A DNA stretch of 29,165 nt, from the NCBI GenBank assembly GCA_024305405.1, contig JAKNDB010000017.1, forward strand, positions 1-29,165, given 5' to 3'. A program made the position numbers and the translations under genes. This stretch comes from Dirofilaria immitis. Taxonomy: Eukaryota; Nematoda; Chromadorea; Rhabditida; Onchocercidae. This document shows positions 20,671 to 29,165 of this stretch, piece by piece (within the stretch, counting starts at the first letter, position 1; each line of letters starts with the position of its first letter). Below the pieces are notes generated by a model. The model did not search any database. It saw only the letters and a program-made list of their open reading frames with translations, and was not told the origin of the DNA.

Positions 20671-21835
20671 CAATATCCTATTCAGAGTAGGAAAATTAAC
20701 ATGTTTTGGTAATAGGTTCGTGCTTTAATTGCGATCAAATTATTCTTTTGCGCTTACGTTTCGTCATGTAATCTCTGTATATTCGGTGGTCTCTTGGTTT
20801 TTTTCATTTATCAGTGACTCTTTTATTGATTTTTCTAAGTTTGCTTATTTATTATAATAGCGTATAAAGTATGCATAAAAATATCAGGTCTCAAAAATAG
20901 TTTATAAATAGAAGTTATTTTAGCAATAGAAAAGTATTCTTTAATCCAGGAACTCTGTATATTACAACTTTCGATACGGCTGTATATATAATGATTGATT
21001 GAATTATTTGAAGAAAAATTGGTGCATATCATTTATTGAACTCATTCTTCCTTTTTTCTCTTTTTATTCCTTTTTCTTTATCTGCAAAATATCATGTTTC
21101 ATTTATTTTGTTAAACTTTCTTCATACCTTTATTTTGATAGGAATTATCAATAATTTTGGGAACATTTATTGGTAAATTTCAATTTTTAATAAATTAAGT
21201 TTTTTTTCCCAAAGAAATTTTAAAATATTACTTTGTAAAATGACTGACTTATTCGATGAGAATGATAAAAAGATATAATCATAAAGCTACTTCAGCTTTC
21301 TATTTGTAACCAAATTCATTGCAAATGATGTATGTTTTATAAAAAATTTTTTTTCAAAAGCATGCTTATTTTTTTAAGAAGATTCTTTTCAAAAATTAAA
21401 AATTTCTTTCTTTAAATAAATTAGCATATTATTTTTGTCAAAAAAGAAATCGTACTGATTTTTTTCATATTATTTCTCAATGACTTCCAACATTTCTGGA
21501 TTTCTGATTTGAATTAGATAAATGAAATAATACATTTAATAATAAAACAGTTCACTTTTTTCCACTAATTTTTGTGAAGAAAAAGTTTTTATAATTTTCC
21601 ATTTCTTTTTTTTAACTAAATTAAAACCGCTGTTGCAATATTTCTAACTCATATTCCGTTATGATCATAACTATATTCCTCTAATTTGACTAATATGGGA
21701 TGCAACTCTCGTTTCTGTAAAAAGGATAATGTATCTCTCTCTATCTTTCCTTAAAATGGCGAATGATAACAAAATAACAAGAAATAGCTTAGAGTTTGCA
21801 ATTCTTTAAAAACAAAAAAATGAAAATTAGCTTGA
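20671..21835. other. non-coding stretch of the spacer, nothing recognised
   Basis: AT-rich with long T-rich tracts. No gene, RNA or repeat supported. Confidence 0.5.
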
Positions 21836-21985
21836 AAAGGATATATTCTGACTACGACTGTATATTATCATATAAAACCAATCAAATGTATTACTGACCT
21901 AGCCGAATCAGAATGGCAACAAGAATCACTCTTCATTGAATATGCTACAAAAAGAATAGGATTCTCTTCTCCTTTTCAGGATTAA
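21836..21985 (+). CDS. coding-like island, unknown
   Basis: A 49-codon open frame without ATG whose second half reads like soluble protein (LAESEWQQESLFIEYATKRI) and is less AT-rich than its surroundings. It ends at TAA 21983. No clear acceptor; could be a remnant exon. Confidence 0.18.
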   Translation, partial: KGYILTTTVYYHIKPIKCITDLAESEWQQESLFIEYATKRIGFSSPFQD

Positions 21986-22760
21986 AAACCAACAGTACAA
22001 ATATTTTTACGAAAACAGGATTTGTCTGATGAATAAAAAACCATAACAAATTTCTAAGCTATCATTCTAATCTTCTTTTATTGTAGGTATGTAATTTTCC
22101 AATGATTCTATTAATATATAGTTTAAAAAACTATCCAGTAATAGTGCAGATGTATGCAAATTATCAATAAAACATGGACGTATTTATCTCAAAAAAATAA
22201 TAAAAAGTTTTATAAAGAAAGAGGGATTGTATGATGAAAGGATTAATGATTTGATTATTAAATCAATTAAAAATATTTCCTTATTGATCAAATTGACACC
22301 TAATAATTTAAATTAATTAGAAAACATATAAAATAAATTTCCTAATAATTTAAATTTATTAGAAAATCTATTAAAATTATTCTATCTAAAATTGATTTTG
22401 GAAGTAATTTCAGTTTTATTTTTCAAAAAATCAATTTTGAAATTCGTTTGAAAATTCTTATATTTCCGCTTAAAATTTGTCTAAAAATTGATATTATTTG
22501 TTGATAAATAAAACTAGCTATTTTATCTCTCACTTTTCTGTTATAGGACTATCTCCGTTTTTATTAACGATATTTTTTTGTTTTACACTGATTTTTGGCT
22601 ATTCTGCAGCTTTTTTGGTTTAAAAGGAAGCAATTTGCTCTTCTTCAAGTAATTATTTTTTAATTTAGTACTTTTTATGGTTTATTTTTTGATGTCAAAT
22701 CTCAAAAATGCAGGAAAAATGTGAGAAATGATAAAATCATTTCTTTTAAATTAATGTTTT
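21986..22760. other. right end of the spacer, AT-rich, with a small direct repeat
   Basis: At 22298-22365 the motif CCTAATAATTTAAATT and a following TTAGAAAA occur twice about 40 bases apart. Otherwise nothing is recognised up to the arm boundary. Confidence 0.5.
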
Positions 22761-23255
22761 CGAATTCCAATCGCAAAAATGATCTAAATGGCGGCCTGTG
22801 CAGTAGTAGCAGCATGAGTTATAAACTTGAATTAATTTCGAAATTATTTTTAGCAGTAAAAATAATTATTTATTTTTATATCCACTAAATAATGTATTAA
22901 TTACTTTTATTTGTAATTTAACGGAGATAATTTTATATTAAAATATAAATTAATATGTATTTGATTGAACTGAAGTCAATGTGTTTCACAAGTAATTATT
23001 TTTATATTTCGTATTAAAATTAAAAATTTTTAAGAATTAGTCATAATATTTTTAATTCAAATTCATTTATTACTAATTATATTTGAATAATGAAGTGATT
23101 TCATGCCAATAGGCTTCCAAAAATTGATAAAAATATATCCACTTGCTTAAAAATTTCCTTGCATAGAAAAATGGCTTTACATAAGGGAAATAATAAACTA
23201 TTAATGCATAAAGCAAGAGACATTGAATCAAATGCTTCTAAAACCAATACATGTT

Positions 23256-23875
23256 GTCGAGAATTTTCTCGAAATTAAATTTTAATATTTCTCTTTATTT
23301 TTTCTATGAATCATTCATTGCTTATGCAATGTAAACAATTCTCATGGCGCCGGTTCCACCGGAAGTTCTCATTCCATAAAGGATTTCTTATGTCTAAATA
23401 TATCCATCCTTGTAAATCTCCTCCTTACAAAATCTCCTATATAAAGGACATGACTTTGTATCGTATCAGTTTTTTTTTTTATTTTATTTTTGGTGTTTAT
23501 ACAGTTGTCTACAGTTTTACTAAGGTAAACATTCCTGTTTTCTTTAAAATAAATTGTTATTGCATTCTTCTTGTGCTACAACCTTATAAATCCCGAATTC
23601 GTCCACAAAGAACCCTTCTCTACCAAATACAACTTACACCAAATTCAAACTCAGTTCAGTCTAATCAACAACAAAAGAACAACACATGTGTCTATCCTAA
23701 TGTATGTGGAACGTATGTGTATGTTAATGTATATATGTTTGTAACGTATTAAAAAGTAGCAGTTAAAAAAATCAGCGTAAAAAGTTTAAAAAAAAATTAA
23801 AGGTTAAGGAGGATCAAGGATTAAAAGTTAGAAGGTTAACCCTAAAAAGGTTAACGTAACGTTTATTTCTAATGG
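23256..23875 (+). mobile_element. 620-bp insertion in receptor copy B, right arm
   Basis: Mirror of 13221-13840, flanked by ATGTT at 23251-23255 and 23876-23880 (complement of AACAT). Carries the same frames on the plus strand. The start region TCGAGAATTTTCTCGA matches 1196-1211 in the same orientation. Confidence 0.6.
23306..23752 (+). CDS. 148-codon frame inside the insertion (right-arm copy)
   Basis: Encodes exactly the same product as the left-arm frame at 13344-13790. The ATGGCGCCGG frame (MAPVPPEVLIP) starts at 23343, and the protein-like middle with its single helix follows. Same doubts apply. Confidence 0.3.
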   Translation: MNHSLLMQCKQFSWRRFHRKFSFHKGFLMSKYIHPCKSPPYKISYIKDMTLYRISFFFYFIFGVYTVVYSFTKVNIPVFFKINCYCILLVLQPYKSRIRPQRTLLYQIQLTPNSNSVQSNQQQKNNTCVYPNVCGTYVYVNVYMFVTY

Positions 23876-24684
23876 ATGTTCGTATGTATCCATTCTCGAA
23901 TATCATATCTAAAAACGTTTCATTAACACTTCAAAATTATTGTATCAGATCAAAATTTTCAACAATATCTCTCAAAACTTTATCGGTTTTATTAAAAATT
24001 TTCAATTCAAACAAACTGTTTTCTATAGAACATATGGATGAAGAACTTTAAAATAATTTTATGAAAGTAAAATATGTTAAAAGAATGTTTGTCTGAAATT
24101 TATTGGTAATAATTTTTATTCTAATTATAACTATTGCCAAAGTAACGATAGATAGAAATGATTATTATATTTACTGTGAAATATATGGAAAAAAACATTG
24201 TTTTACTTTTGCAAATGTTAAATATAATATGAAAGGAACAACAATGATGTTGCCAATCGTTATGAATATATAATATTAGACACATACTGCCGTAATTGTA
24301 TGAGAAAATCTTTTTGTTTTCACATATTATTTTATGATATCGAAACGTAAAGTCGTATAACAAGTCAAATTATTTCATGGAAGAAAAGCTTAATAATACA
24401 ATAATTATACCGATTCTTAGAGTTAAAAATGTTAACTTATTATTGTTAGATTGCAGATTTTCTATATCTTTTCATCTTTCAATCATGTTTATTTGGCAGA
24501 TTCTCGAACAAAATCACAATGTTTTAAAGTTTTGACTACTTTGTTTAAGGATTCATTGGAAGCAATGAATTTGGATTGTAGTTAGAAAGTTATAACATAA
24601 TAGACCCAAGAGTGCATATTTAGAAACATTCAGATTCAGACTATTGAAGTAATTATTGCTATTATGATAAAAAGTATCATTCAT

Positions 24685-24994
24685 TTCACTGAAAATGATG
24701 ATTTATTCTCGATGCCAAAGTGATAATCAAAATATCACGTAATCTTTTTGCTTAATATAGGAATACTGATCTATGCGACTGTTGCATAATTTGCACATAA
24801 AAATCTGGAACTATATTAAGCATGATAAAGTTTAAATGTATAATTTATAAGCATAATATTTATTTCATTTATTCATATACAAATAAAAAAAAATGACAAA
24901 AAGATCATTAAATATATTGTACGTCTTTTTATCATTATAAAAATTATTTATATATAATAAATCTATTCGTTTTTCTCACAATTTCTTTTTGTTT
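24685..24994. other. intergenic between receptor copies B and A, right arm
   Basis: Mirror of 12101-12411. AT-rich, no gene seen. Confidence 0.5.
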
Positions 24995-27292
24995 CTAATG
25001 TTTGAATTGATTTATCGTTTCCAATCTTTCTTTTGAGGAACAATGAAAAGCTTCGTAACGATACGGCTCAAATGCAAGGATCGTAATGGAAACAACAATA
25101 ATTATTCGCATCTGAAATTCAACAAAACATTGGAAATTTCATATAGACAAACGATAATCTATGACAGAATAAGCAATTTCTTAATTACTCACCTGACTAA
25201 TCAAATAAATTATTGAATCAAGAATAATTTCGAAATTATTCGATTCATTCTTATGTCCACAATTAGCAACAATACAAAAAGTACGTACACATGAGTTAAC
25301 TAAAATATGTATATTTTAGTATCATCAATATTTAGATTTTGATTTATAGAATTTTAATAATAGAGTTAAAAAAAAATTTAATTTATGAGAACTTACAATT
25401 TCTTCTTCAACATATTGGTAAGAGTGTTAATCTAATATATTTATGTTTAACTCGACAATTTAATGAACTTATGACAAAGTCAATGCAGTAAAATGCATCA
25501 ATGTTTTCTCTGCCGCTAACTTACCCGACATGATATTAAAATGATCAAATGATAAGAACTTACTGAATATTGGTAAAGTCATGAGTTCAATGGAACAAGT
25601 GTACAAAAGAAATGAATATAAACGTTTTTGTTGTAATTTTGCAACTCGTATAACATTAGACCCATGCTGCTTGTATTTTTTATTTTAATTGATCCCTATA
25701 ACAGCAAGTAATTTCATTTAAAACTATTTTTTCATCATAACTCTTAGCTCATTCTAAATATCATATGATCTGTAAAAATTTATATGAAATTGCTTTCTCA
25801 GTTTATCTACCAGGAAAATCATATTTTCATATGTTTTGGCGCTGTATTATTCTAATTAACATCGAAATGATTGATTGCAGTATAGATGATGAAGAATTTG
25901 TCAATTTTCAAATTTTGGAAAGCTTCACCATCAGAGCAACGATGAACAGTGCAACAAACAAAATGATATGGGTTAGAAAGTAAGGTATAAGATTTCCAGA
26001 TTTTTTATACATTATGAATATAAAACTATTCCAAAGAAATATCGAAATATGTAGCAGAATGTAATACGGTATCTGATTTCTGAAAAAAAAAAAAAAAATA
26101 GGCAAACAATGGTTTTCAGGAAAGTATGCAGGAACAAAAAAGAAAAAATGGATGAACATTTTTGTTGCAATTTGAGGTAAATAAATTTTCCATCTTACTT
26201 GAATGTTGAAGTTATATCATCAAAACTGTGCATAATGTTAACAAATATATTTCGAAGTCATAAAATTTTAAACAACCGTAAATAGAAGATTTGAAAAATA
26301 ATAAAATGAACTCACTTGTTCACAAATTTTTTAATATAAAAATAGGTCTCACGTAAGGCAAATAAGAAACTGTCACTGCATAAAGCATTAAGGCATGAAA
26401 CCAAATAGCTCCAAGACGTACGAATAGTATTGCCCATTCTCGAATATCTTTTCTAAAGACACAGCAATTTTTTTAATTGCATAAACTTCATAATCATTGC
26501 ATTATATCAAATTTATGAAAAATATTTATTAAAACTCTACTGGCTTTATTAAGATATTATTTATTCAAACTAACTGTTTATAATAGAATGGGTAAAGAAT
26601 GTATCATTATAAAACATTTTTGTGAAAAGTGAGCAATACGGAGTGAATGTTTATTTTAACTTGAGTAGAATTTATTGATAACTTGTATTTTCTGCTAGGC
26701 TACCAAAGAGACTGATAATATCAACTGTTTCAATTATGTGAGCAGCAATAGCCGATATGACGCAAATGACAAATAAGTTCAATGTGAAATATTTGAAAAA
26801 TCCATCCTTCACTTTTACAGCTGCTAAATACAGCATTAAAGGAATAACGATCAAGTTACCAATCGTTGCAAAATACAATATTGTACGCCTTGAAGTATAC
26901 AAGCTTGCTAAAAAAATGTTGTCATACTTCATGAAAAAATCCTTCTGTTTTCACATGTTGTTTTATGATCTACTAATGTTAAATCTCAGCATATGGATCA
27001 ATAGTATAATTACACCATTTATTAGATTTAAAAATGTCAATTTATTATCGTTAAAAGGTTGATCTTTCTAAATCTTTTCATCTTTAGATGATATTTACTT
27101 GGCACATTCTCATGCAAATTATAAAGTTTTAAATTTTTGAATATTCTATTTAAGGATTCATCAGAAGTATTGGATTTAGATTTTAGTTATAAACTTACGA
27201 CATGACAAACCCAAGCCTGCACATGTAGGAACGTTTGAACTATCAGAGTTATTGAAGTAATTATTGCTGTTATGATAATAAGTATCATTCAT
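24995..27292 (-). pseudogene. seven-helix receptor, nematode chemoreceptor-like (copy A, right arm), frameshifted
   Basis: Mirror of the left gene. Exons: 27292-27199, 26907-26704, 26447-26324, 26079-25929, 25695-25525, about 25299-25193, 25111-24995. Here the exon-2 acceptor is intact (TTTTTTTAG then CAAGCTTG), and joining it to exon 1 keeps the phase, giving SCPSLYTSRRT before the first helix. But exon 5 has six A's (25674-25679) where the left copy has seven; the frame then leaves the basic loop and stops before the sixth-helix Q/P motif. Near exon 6 the left CATAG reads CATG here. The two copies thus carry different lesions. If the short A run is a consensus error, this may be the working copy apart from the exon-6 difference. 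Confidence 0.62.
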
Positions 27293-28959
27293 TTCGCTGA
27301 AAATCATAATTTATTCTCGATATCAAAATGGTAATTAAGATATCACGTAATTTTCTACTTAAAATAAGAACATTGATGTATGCGCTATTTTTCTGACGAT
27401 CTCAATGAATCAACGAAGTCGATAAATGTATTAATGCGGTAAAAATGCGCTATATAATCTATCCGTGGAAGTTTGGAATAAACCTAGAATTATTCTCATT
27501 TTTCATTCTAGAAATATGCATATAGCAAAAAATTTGAATCTGAATCCTTTGTTTTTTATTTTCATCATATTATTCAAACTTTAGTATAAATTGAATATAA
27601 AAGCTGTGCGTACAAGTGTTAAAGACAAAAGCTCAAATTTTGTCAAAAAATAAATGCTGCAACCCTATTTCATCGCTACCAAAAGATGTTGTTCCATCTA
27701 TTCTTAGAATATCAGTAGCATGTGAAATGATGATGTGATAGAATTACTTATTGCAATAATAATTTACAACAATATCTTAATAAAGTAATTGATGGTTTCT
27801 TATTATCGCACCTTATTAATATTAGTTATCGGTTGACAATTTATTATGAAATTTGATTAAAGTAATTGGCATTAATCTTAAAAAATGTAGTTGCTATGTA
27901 AAGGAGATTATGAGATTTCGTCATCGATTGCAATTAGTATTATTTAATTATTTTTATCGATAATTTTTCTTGATAATATGAGCAACACTGGAAAATGTAA
28001 TGAAATTTTTCAGCAAATTTAATCATAAGTTTTGCTTTAGAATGCTAGTTGTGCAAAATTTTGCACTGAAAACTCAGAGATTTTAGTAATATCAATGGCA
28101 ATATTATTATTGAGAAGAAGAAAATCTGAAGTATTTTGAAAACGGCGTGATCATCAAGATAGAAAACTTTGCATAAACAAATAGTTCCCATACATGAAAT
28201 TTTCTTTTTGCAGTAATCATTTAATGTTTTGTTTTTTTTTCTATTTTTGATTTCTTAAAATCACAAATATCCACTGTATAACATTACAATAAACTTAATA
28301 TTTCTTACTTTCATGTCATCAATTCCTAATAACATTGCAATTTTTACACTAATTTGTTCCCTTGACAACATATCTACGACCAAACATTCAAATAAAATGT
28401 GTCGTTGAAGACTGGAAATGCCTTTTCATTTATGTTGATATTTGGAAAATTATTGAAAACGTTTTGAAATAATTATAAATTAAAGTCATACAATTATTTT
28501 AGTTCTCCTTGCAATTTCAGCGACATCGATAATTCTAACATAAACAAAATTTTTAAATTTTGAAAATTTAAGCAACGTATAATGGATTTTGAGCAATCAG
28601 CAACAAAGGATTTTTATGCTTCTTTTATTGAAAATAATAAAAAATCTTATCAAGCAAGAAAGTAATAAAAAATCTTATCAGTTAAGTTTATCGTTATTCT
28701 CAAAATATCGACCGGAAAACGAAAGAAATTCTATATGAACTTCAGATAATTTAAATACCAACGCCTAATCCTAATATTTTTAGAAATATAGAAAGTGAAA
28801 CTGATTAATTGTTTTAGGATTTCTCCATGACGATTAATACGTTACGGTTTATTTCTTCTTAAGTCTTATTATAAGCTAAAAAAAAGCATAAGAAAGAAAT
28901 AAAAAATGCTGAGTGACCAGGTGGTTTATAAAATAAAGAAGAGGATTAGATTTGATCAT
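27293..28959. other. outer part of the right arm, no gene seen
   Basis: Mirror of 8132-9800. TTTTCAG (complement of 27297-27303) is the likely spliced-leader acceptor of the receptor. No other gene supported. Confidence 0.5.
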
Positions 28960-29165
28960 CGATTTGATCAATTTCTTTATGCCAAAAATTTTTTATTGCA
29001 ATTAAATTCGCATCATTTACACAAATAGATTTCCAAAGAGTTTTCAAATTTTAAAACAAAACGCAAAAATTATTATTTACTACAAAGGAAGCTAATATAA
29101 TAATTAATATTAGAAAAAATATTCTATTTTGGTTGGAGATGATCGATCCAATAGATAACGATACA
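28960..29165. other. unique flank right of the palindrome
   Basis: Sequence similarity to the left flank stops after 28959. AT-rich, no features seen in the short remainder. Confidence 0.5.

Larger units (their letters stand above)
23062..24684 (-). pseudogene. receptor copy B, truncated and interrupted (right arm)
   Basis: Mirror of 12412-14034. It starts at the ATG at 24684 with exon-1-like sequence, has a dead exon-2 region, breaks at the insertion (23256-23875) and ends with the exon-3 remnant near 23251-23136. The lesions are the same as in the left arm, so copy B was already dead, and the insertion already present, before the arms became identical. Confidence 0.8.
22761..28959 (-). repeat. 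right arm of the 6.2-kb inverted repeat (palindrome)
   Basis: Reverse complement of 8132-14336. Position sums of matching bases run from 37091 at the outer edge to 37097 at the inner edge, which shows six single-base losses in this arm. I located them opposite about 8420, 8480, 11411, 11804, 12195 and 13970 of the left arm. Five are in A/T runs; the one at 11804 is not. Confidence 0.95.

Noticed and set aside
20223..20673. Two overlapping hydrophobic minus-strand frames (84 and 114 codons) upstream of mrps-35
   Set aside because: They lie over AT-rich diverged repeats, consist largely of Phe, Leu and Ser as expected from T-rich composition, and have no splice context.
1..29165. CRISPR array, bacterial operon or tRNA/rRNA genes
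   Set aside because: No regularly spaced repeats, no Shine-Dalgarno-led frames and no RNA gene folds seen. The spliced genes show nematode nuclear DNA.

Overview
The window is AT-rich eukaryotic DNA from a nematode. Evidence: small exons split by AT-rich introns with TTTTAG/TTTCAG acceptors, likely spliced-leader acceptors a few bases before start codons, a spliced mitochondrial ribosomal protein gene (mrps-35), a spliced seven-helix receptor gene resembling nematode chemoreceptors, and BEL/Pao retrotransposon parts. Intron sizes and composition fit a parasitic, possibly filarial, worm, but the species cannot be fixed from sequence alone.

Layout. 1-733: 5' end of a BEL/Pao element on the minus strand (LTR, primer-binding site, frameshifted gag start) running off the left edge. 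734-8131: mostly decayed non-coding DNA with an old inverted duplication (3327-3790 against 5310-7675), a solo LTR with a perfect 5-bp target duplication (6077-6541), small repeats and a few weak coding-like islands. 8132-14336 and 22761-28959: two nearly identical arms of a large inverted repeat (about 6.2 kb each) around an 8.4-kb single-copy spacer (14337-22760). Each arm holds a seven-exon receptor gene (copy A) and, deeper in, a truncated decayed relative (copy B) split by a 620-bp insertion. The spacer holds mrps-35 on the minus strand.

Main points. (i) The palindrome carries a single-copy housekeeping gene in its loop. (ii) The two copy-A receptors differ by few bases, yet the differences hit gene function: the left arm has lost the exon-2 splice acceptor, and the right arm has a frameshift in exon 5 and a base missing beside exon 6. 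(iii) All six length differences I located make the right arm one base shorter; five are in A/T runs, so consensus error must be considered before calling decay. (iv) mrps-35 exon 7 also appears to lack one base in an A run.

The genes do not form a pathway: mrps-35 serves mitochondrial translation, and the receptors are presumed sensory membrane proteins.
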